Source: Henriciella sp. (GTDB taxonomy: Bacteria > Pseudomonadota > Alphaproteobacteria > Caulobacterales > Hyphomonadaceae). Taken from it: a stretch of 64,000 nucleotides of DNA. The stretch covers positions 62,001 through 126,000 of the forward strand of contig JABSPZ010000009.1 of assembly GCA_013213785.1 (NCBI GenBank), written 5' to 3'. The notes beneath the pieces were generated by a model. That model had not been told where the DNA came from. It searched no databases and saw only the letters and a program-made list of their open reading frames with translations. Below are positions 1 to 8,798 of the stretch, piece after piece. The position numbers were made by a program, and so were the translations under genes. Positions within the stretch are counted from its first letter, which is position 1, and every line of letters starts with the position of its first letter.

Positions 1-33
1 CATTTTGTGACCTTTGTCTGACCTCTGGTCGCG

Positions 34-61
34 TTGACACACCTCTCGACGCGCTTAAGAA
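34..61 (+). promoter_or_regulatory. Candidate sigma-70 promoter of sdhCDAB
   Basis: A TTGACA hexamer (34-39) is followed after 16 bases by TAAGAA (56-61), placing transcription start near 68, about 30 bases before the sdhC start codon. The -35 is a perfect consensus match and the -10 is only fair. The promoter assignment is inference. Confidence 0.4.
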
Positions 62-99
62 CGGCGCCCAAGCAAAAATATTTGCATCGGAGACTCAAT

Positions 100-498
100 A
101 TGGCTGGACAGGGACGGGCTGACCCACGCCCGCTATCGCCGCACCTGCAGATTTGGAAATGGCATTGGACCATGGCCGGATCAATTTTTCACCGCGTTTC
201 AGGCGTCGGTCTTTATGGCGGCGCCTTTTTGATTGGCGCTTGGTTGATCGCCCTCGCAACGAGCCCAGAAGCCTACGCGTTTGTTGAAATGATCGCGTTC
301 AGCCTGCCTGGCCAAATCTTACTCTTCTTGTGGTCGATGGCGGTGCTCTATCACCTTGCCAACGGCCTGCGGCACTTGATCTGGGATGGCCCAATGATCG
401 GGTTTAATCCAGGGCTCGCGAGCCTCTGGTCTATGTTCAACTTCGCCTTTGCGATTATCGGCGCTGCGGTCATCTGGTCGCTCGCGTCATTCTACTAG
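100..498 (+). CDS. sdhC: Succinate dehydrogenase cytochrome b556 subunit
   Basis: Membrane anchor subunit of respiratory complex II; with SdhD it holds haem b and the ubiquinone site in the inner membrane. The 132-residue protein carries the family signature RPLSPHLQIW (residues 10-19) and SIFHRVSG (28-35), three hydrophobic segments, and the YHxxxGxRH motif whose first histidine (H85) is the expected haem ligand. An in-frame ATG exists 22 codons upstream, but ATG 100 is preceded by a GGAG-type ribosome site and gives the usual length and N-terminus. First gene of sdhCDAB; sdhD follows after 11 bases. Confidence 0.95.
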   Translation: MAGQGRADPRPLSPHLQIWKWHWTMAGSIFHRVSGVGLYGGAFLIGAWLIALATSPEAYAFVEMIAFSLPGQILLFLWSMAVLYHLANGLRHLIWDGPMIGFNPGLASLWSMFNFAFAIIGAAVIWSLASFY

Positions 499-509
499 GA
501 GGGCGGAAT

Positions 510-890
510 ATGACGACGAGTGCAAAATCCGTTCGAGGTCTGGGAGCTGCCGGCGCAGGAACCCAGCATCATATCCGCCAACGTGTCACCGCCGTGGCGC
601 TTCTTTTCTTGGTTCCGTGGTTCGTTTACTCAATCGTCCACGCCTGCAAAGCAGGTTATGAGGGTGCCCTGACTTGGGTGGCGCAACCCCTAAATGCAAT
701 TTTGCTGATTTTGACACTAAGTGCGGCGCTTTATCACATGCGCTTGGGCATGCAGGTGGTAATCGAAGACTACATCGCTAAGAGCGGCACCCGCCAAGCG
801 CTTCTAATATTGAATACGTTTGCGGTGATCGCCTTAGGGGCAGCGACTATTCTGTCGGTGCTAAAAATCTGGTTCACGGCGGGCGCGTAA
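510..890 (+). CDS. sdhD: Succinate dehydrogenase membrane anchor subunit
   Basis: Second hydrophobic anchor of complex II, 126 residues with three predicted membrane helices. The N-terminal region GAAGAGTQHHIRQRVTA is typical of alphaproteobacterial SdhD, and the second helix carries YHMRLGMQVVIEDY, whose histidine is the conserved quinone/haem-side residue. AGGAGGG lies just upstream of the ATG. It sits between sdhC (11-base gap) and sdhA (24-base gap) in a single operon. Assignment rests on position and motifs, since this subunit diverges quickly between species. Confidence 0.93.
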   Translation: MTTSAKSVRGLGAAGAGTQHHIRQRVTAVALLFLVPWFVYSIVHACKAGYEGALTWVAQPLNAILLILTLSAALYHMRLGMQVVIEDYIAKSGTRQALLILNTFAVIALGAATILSVLKIWFTAGA

Positions 891-914
891 GCGCTGGCTC
901 GGGAGAGGTAAGAG

Positions 915-2705
915 ATGAGCGATTATAAATTCATCGATCACACATATGACGTTGTCGTTGTTGGCGCAGGCGGTTCGGGTCTTCGGGCCGCGCTAGGTGC
1001 CGCCCAAGCTGGCTTGAAAACGGCCTGTATCACAAAAGTCTTCCCAACCCGCTCGCACACAGTTGCGGCGCAAGGCGGGATTGCAGCTTCATTGGGCAAT
1101 ATGGGCCCAGATGACTGGCGCTGGCACATGTATGACACCGTCAAAGGCTCTGACTGGCTCGGCGACCAAGATGCGATTGAGTATCTGGCCCGTGAAGCGC
1201 CTGCTGCGGTCTACGAGCTTGAGCACTGGGGCATGCCCTTCAGCCGAAACGAAAACGGTAAGATCTACCAGCGTCCATTTGGCGGGCACACCACTGAAAT
1301 GGGCGAAGGCCCTCCAGTGCAGCGCACTTGTGCGGCGGCTGACCGGACCGGTCACGCGATGCTGCACACGCTCTATGGTCAGTGCGTGAAAGAGGACACT
1401 GAGTTCTTCATCGAGTATTTCGCCCTCGATCTGATCATGGACGAAGACGATGTTTGCCGCGGTGTGACCGCATGGAAACTCGACGACGGAACGCTCCACC
1501 GCTTCCGTGCGCAGAAAGTCATTCTGGCGACGGGCGGCTATGGCCGAGCCTTCTTCAGCTGTACATCAGCGCACACCTGTACTGGCGACGGTAACGCGAT
1601 GGTGCTTCGCGCCGGCCTGCCGCTTCAGGACATGGAATTCATTCAGTTCCACCCAACCGGGATTTACGGCGCAGGCTGTTTGATCACGGAAGGCGCGCGC
1701 GGGGAGGGTGGTTATCTCACCAACTCTGAAGGCGAACGCTTTATGGAGCGCTATGCGCCGAGCGTAAAAGACCTCGCGCCGCGCGACATGGTCTCACGGT
1801 CTATGACCATCGAGATCCGTGAAGGCCGCGGCGTTGGTCCGAACAAAGACCACATCTTCCTGCATCTGGAGCACTTGCCAGCTGAAACACTGGCGGCGCG
1901 TCTACCAGGCATTTCGGAGACGGCGAAAGTCTTTGCAGGGGTCGACGTGACCCGTGAGCCGATCCCGGTTCTGCCGACGGTCCACTACAATATGGGCGGC
2001 ATTCCAACCAACTTTCACGGCGAGGTTCTGACCAAGAAAGACGGTAACCCAGACGCGGTAGTCCAAGGCCTGATGGCTGTGGGTGAAGCGGCTTGTGTGT
2101 CCGTACACGGGGCCAACCGTCTTGGATCAAACTCCTTGATCGACTTGGTTGTATTTGGCCGCGCAGCAGGCCTGCGTTGCGGTGCAACGCTTGAGGCAGG
2201 TGCAAGCCAGCCGACCATGGATGATAAGCTCACGGATGGCCACCTGGCGCGCTTTGACCGTATCCGTAACGCAGACGGCGCACACTCTGTCGCTGATCTG
2301 CGTCTTGAGATGCAGAAAGCGATGCAAGACAATTGCGCGGTCTTCCGGACGGGTGAGGTCTTGGATGAAGGCGTCGAGAAAATCGAAGCCATCAACAAGA
2401 AAGCACCAGATATGCGCGTCGATGATCGCGGTATGATCTGGAACACAGATCTGCTGGAAGCGCTCGAGTTCGACAACCTGATCGGCCAAGCAACCGTCAC
2501 GGTGAACTCTGCGGCAAACCGCAAAGAAAGCCGCGGCGCGCACGCCCGTGAAGACTTTGATAAGCGTGATGATGAAAACTGGATGATGCACACACTCGCC
2601 TGGTCGAATGACGCTGGCGAAGTGAACATCGATTATCGTCCGGTGCACAATTACACGATGTCGAATGAGATCGAATATATCAAACCCAAAGAGCGGGTTT
2701 ACTAG
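915..2705 (+). CDS. sdhA: Succinate dehydrogenase flavoprotein subunit
   Basis: Catalytic subunit of complex II (596 residues); it oxidises succinate to fumarate on the cytoplasmic face and passes electrons to SdhB. The N-terminal Rossmann motif [16 protein letters not shown] binds FAD, and H48 in [10 protein letters not shown] is the expected covalent FAD attachment site. The active-site stretch with QFHPTG, GARGEGG and the C-terminal RSRGAH-like segment ([11 protein letters not shown]) is present. Length matches the family. AGAGGTAAGAG precedes the ATG. Co-transcribed with sdhC, sdhD and sdhB. Confidence 0.98.
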   Translation: MSDYKFIDHTYDVVVVGAGGSGLRAALGAAQAGLKTACITKVFPTRSHTVAAQGGIAASLGNMGPDDWRWHMYDTVKGSDWLGDQDAIEYLAREAPAAVYELEHWGMPFSRNENGKIYQRPFGGHTTEMGEGPPVQRTCAAADRTGHAMLHTLYGQCVKEDTEFFIEYFALDLIMDEDDVCRGVTAWKLDDGTLHRFRAQKVILATGGYGRAFFSCTSAHTCTGDGNAMVLRAGLPLQDMEFIQFHPTGIYGAGCLITEGARGEGGYLTNSEGERFMERYAPSVKDLAPRDMVSRSMTIEIREGRGVGPNKDHIFLHLEHLPAETLAARLPGISETAKVFAGVDVTREPIPVLPTVHYNMGGIPTNFHGEVLTKKDGNPDAVVQGLMAVGEAACVSVHGANRLGSNSLIDLVVFGRAAGLRCGATLEAGASQPTMDDKLTDGHLARFDRIRNADGAHSVADLRLEMQKAMQDNCAVFRTGEVLDEGVEKIEAINKKAPDMRVDDRGMIWNTDLLEALEFDNLIGQATVTVNSAANRKESRGAHAREDFDKRDDENWMMHTLAWSNDAGEVNIDYRPVHNYTMSNEIEYIKPKERVY

Positions 2706-2713
2706 GAGCAAGC

Positions 2714-3493
2714 ATGGTACAGCTTACACTTCCAAAAGGCTCCGCGCCGAAGAAAGGCAAAACTTGGCCAAAGCCGGAAGGCAAGAACGTCAAGAAGTTC
2801 AAGGTCTATCGCTATAGCCCGGAAGAGGGCGGCAATCCGCGATGGGACACATATTTCGTCGATACTGACCAGTGCGGCCCGATGATCTTGGATGTGCTGA
2901 TCTACATCAAGAACCACATCGACTCGACACTGGCATTCCGCCGGTCATGCCGAGAAGGTGTTTGCGGATCCTGTGCGATGAATATCGGTGGGCACAATAC
3001 GATAGCGTGTACACGCGGCTGGGACGAAATTGCCGGGCCACACATTACGATCGCGCCTCTGCCGCACCAACCGGTCGTGAAGGATCTGATCCCAGACCTG
3101 ACAAACTTTTACGCGCAGCACGCGTATGTGCAGCCCTTCCTGAAGACCGATACGCCAGAGCCTGAAAAAGAGTGGACGCAATCTGAGGAAGATCGCGAGC
3201 ATTTGGATGGCCTCTATGAGTGCATCCTTTGCGCATCTTGCTCGACCTCTTGCCCATCCTATTGGTGGAATGGCGACAAGTATCTCGGCCCAGCGGCGTT
3301 GTTGCAAGCTTATCGGTGGTTAATCGATAGCCGTGATGAAGCGACCGGAGAGCGCCTTGACGATCTCGAGGATCCATTCAAGCTCTATCGCTGCCACACG
3401 ATCATGAACTGTGCGCAGGTTTGTCCGAAAGGGCTGAACCCAGCGAAAGCGATCGCGAAGATCAAACATATGATGGTTGAGCGCGTCGCTTAG
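2714..3493 (+). CDS. sdhB: Succinate dehydrogenase iron-sulfur subunit
   Basis: Electron-transfer subunit of complex II linking the SdhA flavin to the membrane quinone site. The 259-residue protein shows the plant-type [2Fe-2S] cysteines C79, C84, C87 and C99 ([10 protein letters not shown] followed by NTIAC). The two ferredoxin-like sets are [12 protein letters not shown] and [17 protein letters not shown], for the [4Fe-4S] and [3Fe-4S] clusters. It starts 8 bases after sdhA with AGGAGCA as ribosome site and is the last gene of the operon, followed by a strong terminator. Confidence 0.97.
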   Translation: MVQLTLPKGSAPKKGKTWPKPEGKNVKKFKVYRYSPEEGGNPRWDTYFVDTDQCGPMILDVLIYIKNHIDSTLAFRRSCREGVCGSCAMNIGGHNTIACTRGWDEIAGPHITIAPLPHQPVVKDLIPDLTNFYAQHAYVQPFLKTDTPEPEKEWTQSEEDREHLDGLYECILCASCSTSCPSYWWNGDKYLGPAALLQAYRWLIDSRDEATGERLDDLEDPFKLYRCHTIMNCAQVCPKGLNPAKAIAKIKHMMVERVA

Positions 3494-3518
3494 ACGGCAA
3501 AGACAATTAACCCAACGA

Positions 3519-3553
3519 AAAAGCGGGCGGTGCATTATGCGCCGCCCGCTTTT
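3519..3553. terminator. Bidirectional intrinsic terminator between sdhB and the UrcA-like gene
   Basis: A perfect 12-bp inverted repeat, AAAAGCGGGCGG (3519-3530) and CCGCCCGCTTTT (3542-3553), with an 11-base loop. The A-tract and T-tract make it work on both strands: it can end sdhCDAB rightward and the 3593-3910 gene leftward. Confidence 0.85.
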
Positions 3554-3592
3554 GTCATGGGGGAGAGTAATCGTATTGACTAGGTGTCTACG

Positions 3593-3910
3593 TTAGTCGC
3601 GGCTGGCGAAAACGTAGGTTGCCTGTGTGCCTTCTTCCAATGAAGCGAGGCGAATGGCATCGATAGACTTCTTCACCAGCTCGTCGCGGCATTCCGCGTC
3701 TACCTTCGGTGTGCCCAAAAGTGGTGAGCCATATGAACAAGCTTCAGTTGCTTGAGCTTCTAGGGAGGCAAGCACCTTTTTCGCGCCATCTTCAGACTGG
3801 AGAAGGGCGGCGTCATAGGTCATACCGACGGTGATCGAGTTTGTGTCTGCCTGAGCGAAAGGAGCTGTGAAGGCGGCTGCAGCGGCGATAATAGCAAGTG
3901 TTCTGCGCAT
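3593..3910 (-). CDS. UrcA-family-like small secreted protein (copy 1)
   Basis: A 105-residue protein with a clear Sec signal peptide (MRRTLAIIAAAAAFTAPFAQA, cut near residue 21) and a mature domain containing two cysteines about 16 residues apart (ATEACSYG and DAECRDEL). The layout (V.MTYDAALL, G..VL..L..QA..AC, AECR..LV..SIDAI) resembles the UrcA family (UrcA_fam), periplasmic proteins of unknown role common in Caulobacterales and sphingomonads. It is a paralogue of the gene at 4211-4552 (shared SYD/TYDAALL, GAKxVL, ACxY, VxKxI..IRLA..E, TYVFA). The function is not known. Confidence 0.7.
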   Translation of the reverse strand: MRRTLAIIAAAAAFTAPFAQADTNSITVGMTYDAALLQSEDGAKKVLASLEAQATEACSYGSPLLGTPKVDAECRDELVKKSIDAIRLASLEEGTQATYVFASRD

Positions 3911-3935
3911 TTTTGGTCTTCCAAAAAGAGTGCGA

Positions 3936-3949
3936 CGACCGTGAGGCCG
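3936..3949 (-). promoter_or_regulatory. Leader hairpin upstream of UrcA-like copy 1
   Basis: On the minus strand CGGCC-TCAC-GGTCG folds into a 5-bp hairpin (one G-U pair) about 26 bases before the start codon. The same element, with the pair changed to A-U and the loop to TTCG, lies upstream of copy 2 at 4578-4591, followed by a similar stretch to the ATG. Role unknown. Confidence 0.4.
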
Positions 3950-4162
3950 ACTGGGAGGTTTCTGCGTAACGCGTCAGTCTTTTTCTACATTTTGCTCTAG
4001 CGCATTCAGGGCTTGAGCGAAACGACATTTGTCTGCGTCACGACTCGTATGTAGCAAAATACTGAACGATATGCAAATCATTTAGTATATATTTTTTGTC
4101 GCACCCTCTGTCGCATGTCGGGTCGACAGTTTTGGCGATTGTTTTGGTTTGAGGATTGAAGA
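3950..4162. other. Intergenic region upstream of UrcA-like copy 1
   Basis: Part of the 300-base gap between the two UrcA-like genes. It is AT-rich around 4080-4100 and must contain the promoter of copy 1 on the minus strand. I see no coding potential and no promoter clear enough to call. Confidence 0.3.
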
Positions 4163-4186
4163 GGGCGGAGAGATTTGCCTCCGCCC
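4163..4186 (-). terminator. Terminator-like hairpin after UrcA-like copy 2
   Basis: GGGCGGAG (4163-4170) and CTCCGCCC (4179-4186) form a perfect 8-bp stem with an 8-base loop, 25 bases past the stop codon of the minus-strand gene. The following minus-strand bases (TCTTC) are only partly T-rich, so it is a moderate terminator. Confidence 0.5.
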
Positions 4187-4210
4187 ACAGTCAGTTTGGA
4201 TCAGGATATC

Positions 4211-4552
4211 TTATTGAGCGCTCGTCTCAGTCTCGGTTTCGAGAGCGGCGAATACATAAGTCACTGTGCGGCCATCCTCGACAGCGGCGAGGCGAATTTC
4301 GCCGATCGCTTTCTCAACGAGATCGGTACTGCACTCACGGTCATATGTGATTGTGCCCGTCACTGGGCGAACATAGGTGCAAGCGTCCTTTGCTTGCTCT
4401 TTGATTGACTTGAGAACAGTTTTCGCACCGGCTTCGGTGCTCAAGAGCCCGCTATCATAGCTCAGCTCAACTGAAATTGGAGTGCCTTCAGAATAGGCCA
4501 AAGGAGCCGCGAAAGCCGCAGCGGCGAAGAGGGTGGCTAGGATTTTTCGCAT
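4211..4552 (-). CDS. UrcA-family-like small secreted protein (copy 2)
   Basis: A 113-residue paralogue of the 3593-3910 product, with the same architecture: signal peptide MRKILATLFAAAAFAAPLAYS, a mature domain with two cysteines (DACTY and DRECSTDL), and a C-terminal IRLAAVEDGRTVTYVFA block followed by a short Thr/Glu tail. Both genes point the same way but are 300 bases apart, each with its own leader hairpin, so they are probably a tandem duplication with separate promoters. Family membership is by resemblance to UrcA proteins; the role is unknown. Confidence 0.7.
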   Translation of the reverse strand: MRKILATLFAAAAFAAPLAYSEGTPISVELSYDSGLLSTEAGAKTVLKSIKEQAKDACTYVRPVTGTITYDRECSTDLVEKAIGEIRLAAVEDGRTVTYVFAALETETETSAQ

Positions 4553-4577
4553 TTCTATTTCCTTACAGAGTTAGCGA

Positions 4578-4591
4578 CGACCCGAAGGTCG
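4578..4591 (-). promoter_or_regulatory. Leader hairpin upstream of UrcA-like copy 2
   Basis: Minus-strand CGACC-TTCG-GGTCG is a 5-bp stem closed by a UUCG tetraloop, one of the most stable RNA loops. It sits about 26 bases before the start codon and matches the element at 3936-3949. It could stabilise the mRNA 5' end or bind a regulator; neither is shown. Confidence 0.45.
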
Positions 4592-4826
4592 ACATGAAAC
4601 TCCTCCCGCAACACATAATTATTTTTAGCCTCTGTACGGATCCAAACAGCGTCTGGATTTGGCTATTTTGCGTTGTGCTGCAGTGCAACACTTTGCTCAA
4701 AGCGCTGACTAATCAACTTATTTTGTGTCTGGCTGGTATGCGAAAATGCCTTGCCTCAGCGTCTATCGGGGCTGCAGCGCGATCGTGAAAGGTTAAGACC
4801 GGGGTTTGTACTGCGGTGCACAAGAT

Positions 4827-5903
4827 TTAAGCGCGCAAACTCCCGGATAGCGCCATGCGTTCATATTTGCGCGTGTACTTTGCGGGCAAATCCAATATCC
4901 GGTTTTGCCCCTCAATTCGAGCGCTCCATTGGGCAAACTTCGTGGCAACCTTTTGTCCGGGTGCCAAAGCCAGGGTCCCACCACGCACTGGCATCATCCA
5001 GCTCGCCAATTGCCGTTTATACTGCGTATCGCCCAAACCAAGATGCAATTCGGTGATGTTTTCCCGGTCGGCCCATTCTGCCAAGGCGAACAGCAGAGCG
5101 AGCCCTGGCTTCTGTTTCGCGAACTTAGCTTCATAAGCCGGGAACCAATAATGCAAAACGCGCGTCGATCTCATGCAATACGCAATTGCTGAGATCTCGC
5201 CGGCAATGCTGAGCGTCGACAGGACGCCCCGCGCATTTCCATCATCATACTTCATGAGTTCCAAAAGAAGCGCGCGAGGCCAGCCAAGCCGAAACAAATC
5301 AAAGTGACCGGCCTTCGCATAGGCCTCGCGTTTCAGCTCGATCATTCGATCAAAGCTTTTCGCATCTACGACGTCGAAACGGATATCCACAGCCTCGTGC
5401 TCGAGGAGTTTCTGAGCTTTGCGCCATTCACGCCGGAAATTAGAGCTCTCTTGGCTGCGCGCTTCTTGCCAGGCTGTGAAGCCTGAGCTGAGATCCATCA
5501 CTTGGTTACCGTCGCCGTACTGACCTCGCAGCCCGTGTCGCGCCTGCTGATATGGGAGCGCGGAAAAGGCGTATCCGCCTAGATGGCGCCTGACAATGGT
5601 GTGTTTGAGGTCGAGCACTGCTTTCGGGTGAGCAATAATGCCATGCAGATCGTCCATTGAGCCTGCGATCGGGCGGGCCGTCCCAAGCGGGCCCTTGCGG
5701 ATCGGCCAATAGGCGGCAATCCGGCCATTTTCGTGAAATCGGAGGACCTTTACGCCCGGACGAACGCTATCGACCGCTTTTGCGTAGGCGTGAGAGAAAT
5801 AAGGGCTCGCCAATGCTGGGTCCGCGTTCTGAAAACGGGTCCACATTTGTACATCGATGTCGGACAATTGCGAAAAGTCCAAATAATCAACGCTGGAATG
5901 CAT
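4827..5903 (-). CDS. GNAT-fold acyltransferase (BioF2/FemAB-like)
   Basis: A 358-residue protein of the GNAT/FemAB-like class (PF13480-type). Family traits are an N-terminal half with YWPIRKGPLG, an HYWFPAYE-like segment, and the C-terminal 'LHLGLGDTQYKRQL' region in which acetyltransferases of this class bind acyl-CoA. Relatives transfer acyl groups to sugars or peptidoglycan-linked amino groups in exopolysaccharide or lipid pathways. The frame is open 47 codons further upstream, but that part overlaps the divergent gene; the internal ATG at 5903 leaves a 42-base divergent spacer. It is paired head to head with a polysaccharide deacetylase, which suggests a shared envelope-sugar pathway. Substrate unknown. 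Confidence 0.75.
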   Translation of the reverse strand: MHSSVDYLDFSQLSDIDVQMWTRFQNADPALASPYFSHAYAKAVDSVRPGVKVLRFHENGRIAAYWPIRKGPLGTARPIAGSMDDLHGIIAHPKAVLDLKHTIVRRHLGGYAFSALPYQQARHGLRGQYGDGNQVMDLSSGFTAWQEARSQESSNFRREWRKAQKLLEHEAVDIRFDVVDAKSFDRMIELKREAYAKAGHFDLFRLGWPRALLLELMKYDDGNARGVLSTLSIAGEISAIAYCMRSTRVLHYWFPAYEAKFAKQKPGLALLFALAEWADRENITELHLGLGDTQYKRQLASWMMPVRGGTLALAPGQKVATKFAQWSARIEGQNRILDLPAKYTRKYERMALSGSLRA

Positions 5904-5945
5904 CTTGCAAGAAAATCCCTGACTCAAAAGACCGTTCAGGAAAGC

Positions 5946-6740
5946 ATGATGGCAGATCTTGGTTATTTTTCTCAGAAGATTGGCGACACAATCGACCGGG
6001 TTCTGTGCGAAACCTTTGAAAAGCGCGAGTTCAAAATGCCGCAAGGGCGTTATGTGAGCTTCTGTTTCGACGATTTTCCAAAGTCAGCTGTCGAACTCGC
6101 TGCACCTATGCTGGAATCACGCGGCTGGCGGGGAACCTGGTATGTCGCAGGCGGTCTTCTAGGCCAAACAGATCCGAACTACGGGAAAATGTTTGAAGAT
6201 AGCGATCTCGAACGATTGAGGCGTGCTGGACACGATTTCGGCTGTCATACATTTGATCATGTTGATTGCCGTGACTCTTCGCCCGAGCTGATTGAAGCGC
6301 AGTGCATAAAGAATACGGAGTTCTTAGCGGCGCGGGGCATCAACGACGTTTCGTCATTTGCCTATCCATTTGGCGCTGTGAATCTGTCAGCAAAACGGGT
6401 GTTGGCGCATGCCGAACTGGCTTTGCGAGGCGTGAAACCCGGCCTAAATCGCGGCACGATCGACTTGAACATGCTGAAAGCGTGTGGGCTGCAGGAGAAT
6501 AATGGTGGGGTCCGCCGGGCTATGGACGATCTCGAAGCGCTGAAGCGCAATAGCGGATGGCAAATCATCTTCACCCACGATATCGGCCCATCACCATCGC
6601 CTTGGGGCACCACACAGAGCGACTATAGTCAGCTTCTCCAAGCGGTTGAAGCCAGCGATATTGAAGTGGTCACCGTCGGTGAGATGGTTCAGCGCTTAAA
6701 GCAGTCTGCAGCGATGCCATCTCAAGCTGAGGCAGCCTAG
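5946..6740 (+). CDS. Polysaccharide deacetylase family protein (NodB-like)
   Basis: A 264-residue carbohydrate esterase 4-type protein that would remove acetyl groups from an N-acetylated sugar. Catalytic motif 1 is SFCFDDFP with D43 as the expected base, and motif 2 is HTFDH with metal ligands H101 and H105; a later PFG (SFAYPFGA) and THDIG complete the barrel. No signal peptide is evident, so it is probably cytoplasmic. Tandem ATGs at 5946 and 5949 follow AGGAAAG; the longer open frame upstream overlaps the divergent acyltransferase and lacks conserved sequence. The stop codon is one base from that of the convergent xthA. Confidence 0.85.
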   Translation: MMADLGYFSQKIGDTIDRVLCETFEKREFKMPQGRYVSFCFDDFPKSAVELAAPMLESRGWRGTWYVAGGLLGQTDPNYGKMFEDSDLERLRRAGHDFGCHTFDHVDCRDSSPELIEAQCIKNTEFLAARGINDVSSFAYPFGAVNLSAKRVLAHAELALRGVKPGLNRGTIDLNMLKACGLQENNGGVRRAMDDLEALKRNSGWQIIFTHDIGPSPSPWGTTQSDYSQLLQAVEASDIEVVTVGEMVQRLKQSAAMPSQAEAA

Positions 6741-6741
6741 C

Positions 6742-7557
6742 TTACGGGCGCGCGAGGTTTAGGCTGATTGGCGCATGATCGGATGGCTTCCATCCGCCGC
6801 GCCATCCCAAGTGAATTTTGTAGCTGTCCAGATCTGCGAGTTCTGTCGCCGCTTGGCTGGTCCAAATATGGTCAAGACGGCGACCTTTATTGGAGGCTGC
6901 CCAATCGCGGGCGCGATAGCTCCACCAGGAATAAAGACGCTGATCATCGTCGTGGATATGGCGGGCAATATCGGTAAACCCGCCTTTTTTGCGGGCTTTC
7001 TCCAAGCTCTCAGTTTCAACCGGCGTGTGCGAGACAATTTTGAGAAGCTGTTTATGAGACCAAACATCATTCGGATGAGGCGCAATGTTTAGATCGCCAA
7101 CCAAAACGCGGGGCGCGCTATCTTTCGCGGACTTCCCATAGTGGCGGCCAAGACGTTTCACGAAATCTAGTTTGTGCGCAAATTTTGGATTTTCATCAGG
7201 GTTCGGCACGTCACCGCCCGCGGGGAGGTAGATATTGTGGACCTCTACTCCAGCGACTTTGATGGCGTTCACGCGCGCATGACCCTCTCGACAGAGCGCC
7301 GGAGTTTCTAAAATTTCGATCGGTTCACGGCTCGCGATCGCGACCCCATGATGCCCGCCGCGTTGGCCATTAATTGCGAGATGCGGGAGCCCCATTTGTT
7401 TGAACGCCTTTTCCGGGAACTCCGCGTTCTGGCATTTAATTTCCTGGAAACAGAGGACATCCGGCTGTTCAGCCGCCACGAAGGTTTCGACATTCGGCAG
7501 ACGCAAACGAACCGAGTTGATGTTCCAGCTCACAATTTTAAGGGGCGATTTCGACAT
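6742..7557 (-). CDS. xthA: Exodeoxyribonuclease III
   Basis: AP endonuclease/3'-exonuclease of base excision repair, 271 residues. It contains the EEP-family motifs SWNINSVR near the N-terminus, CFQEIKC (catalytic glutamate), the VGDLNIAP asparagine/aspartate motif, RLDHIW and the terminal SDHAPI histidine. Full family length. It converges with the polysaccharide deacetylase and lies 168 bases downstream of the DUF3108 gene on the same strand, with two hairpins in between. Confidence 0.95.
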   Translation of the reverse strand: MSKSPLKIVSWNINSVRLRLPNVETFVAAEQPDVLCFQEIKCQNAEFPEKAFKQMGLPHLAINGQRGGHHGVAIASREPIEILETPALCREGHARVNAIKVAGVEVHNIYLPAGGDVPNPDENPKFAHKLDFVKRLGRHYGKSAKDSAPRVLVGDLNIAPHPNDVWSHKQLLKIVSHTPVETESLEKARKKGGFTDIARHIHDDDQRLYSWWSYRARDWAASNKGRRLDHIWTSQAATELADLDSYKIHLGWRGGWKPSDHAPISLNLARP

Positions 7558-7596
7558 AGTGCTCGATTAGGCAGACCTGCCTCCGGCGTCAACGCA

Positions 7597-7641
7597 CCCG
7601 GATGTTTGGGGACATCCGGGCACACACTCAGTAAGTGAGTG
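7597..7641. other. Two adjacent intergenic hairpins upstream of xthA
   Basis: CCCGGATGT (7597-7605) and ACATCCGGG (7612-7620) form a perfect 9-bp stem with a 6-base loop; CACTCA (7625-7630) and TGAGTG (7636-7641) form a second, 6-bp stem. Neither has a T-tract on either strand. They lie between the DUF3108 stop and the xthA start and may be a leader structure or a weak terminator. Confidence 0.4.
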
Positions 7642-7725
7642 GAGAGCGGGACGAGTAACTCAAGGGGAGGAGTGCTCGTCCGAGTGGTATTGTATGCCGT
7701 GAACACAACCCGGCAAGTTTTTTCT

Positions 7726-8580
7726 TTAGTTTTCAAGCGGTGTGAATTTCAATTTCGCCGCTTGCAGAGTCACAGTGCCAATATCTTCGGTCTCGGCTTC
7801 GATCCGTACAGGGACGTGGGCGCCGTTTGGAAGGGGCGCGAGCCACATGCGCAACGGACCATCAATGCCAGACAAATTGTCTTTGTCGGACTCGCCGGCT
7901 TTATAGCCGGCCACTTTATCCATGCGGATATGGCACTCGAATGCACGGCCTGACCAAGCCTCAGATTTCACCTGCTTCATCCCGTGATTGGTAAGATGGA
8001 GATGAGTGAGCTGACGCCCATCAAAGATTTTGAGGGGACCGCCGCACGGGTCTTCACCCTCAGCGCGCGGCTCCAATGCAAAAGATATGAGCGCGGTCAC
8101 CGGGTCTTTGGCGTCCAAAGCTTGTTCAACGGTTGCGGCTGGATCGCCGAGATTCCCAAACTTAGGATTCGCCGTCATTTCGAAATCGTCTTTGAGATAT
8201 TTCATCTTAACGCGTCGATTTTTCTTACCGTCTTTGTTCTGTGAGACGAACGCATAAGTATCTAAGCCTTCGGTCGTCGTGTAGCCCGAAGCCGCAATCT
8301 CAAGATCGTAATTGACGAGAATGTCCGCTAAGCCCGTCGTCTTCACTTTGCTCTTAATCGCGTAAGTGTCTTTGTTCATGGTCACGCGGAAATTCGCTTT
8401 CCCCGTGATGGGGAGAATTAAGACCCAAGCACTGGCCTTAATATTATACTCCATCTCCATGGGCTGTCCGGCCTCGATCTGAGCAAGAATGTGCGGCTCG
8501 ATAAGGGCGGTATCAGCGCCAGATATGCTTGAGACCGTCAGCGATGCAAGCGCGGCAGAAGCAAGGAGTTTTTTCATCAT
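7726..8580 (-). CDS. DUF3108 domain-containing exported protein
   Basis: A 284-residue protein with a Sec signal peptide (MMKKLLASAALASLTVSSISGA). The mature part matches the DUF3108 pattern: an 'MEYNIKASAWVLILPITGKANF' type beta-strand start, a central 'KMKYLKDDFE' segment, a conserved 'DPVTALISFAL' stretch and a C-terminal 'RMWLAP..NGAHVPVRIEAET' region. DUF3108 proteins are periplasmic beta-rich proteins, found in many proteobacteria, whose biochemical role is not established. It starts with tandem ATGs behind GAGG and diverges from rpmB. Confidence 0.85.
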   Translation of the reverse strand: MMKKLLASAALASLTVSSISGADTALIEPHILAQIEAGQPMEMEYNIKASAWVLILPITGKANFRVTMNKDTYAIKSKVKTTGLADILVNYDLEIAASGYTTTEGLDTYAFVSQNKDGKKNRRVKMKYLKDDFEMTANPKFGNLGDPAATVEQALDAKDPVTALISFALEPRAEGEDPCGGPLKIFDGRQLTHLHLTNHGMKQVKSEAWSGRAFECHIRMDKVAGYKAGESDKDNLSGIDGPLRMWLAPLPNGAHVPVRIEAETEDIGTVTLQAAKLKFTPLEN

Positions 8581-8729
8581 GGCAGGGGGCCTCGTCTGAA
8601 ATTCATTTGCACTTGATATATATGTGTATGGCGAAAGCTAGGCTGAACAGGCTTGCCACTGTTTCGCCCTTATTTTCATGCTTTTTGCGAGCTCGCTCAG
8701 ATAACAGCAATTTGGGCGCATCTGAATGC

Positions 8730-8758
8730 TTGACGTGCCTAAGATCGGCGCGTAATAG
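8730..8758 (+). promoter_or_regulatory. Predicted sigma-70 promoter of rpmB
   Basis: TTGACG (8730-8735), a 17-base spacer and TAATAG (8753-8758) put the start near 8765, 34 bases before the rpmB ATG. Both hexamers and the spacing fit the housekeeping consensus well. Confidence 0.6.
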
Positions 8759-8798
8759 CCCCGCTTCGGTTTTAATCTAGACAATAAGCGAGCGACCC

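Noticed and set aside
2015-2629. 204-codon open frame on the minus strand inside sdhA
   Set aside because: Antisense to a strongly conserved gene; low-complexity Ser/Arg-rich translation with no domain.
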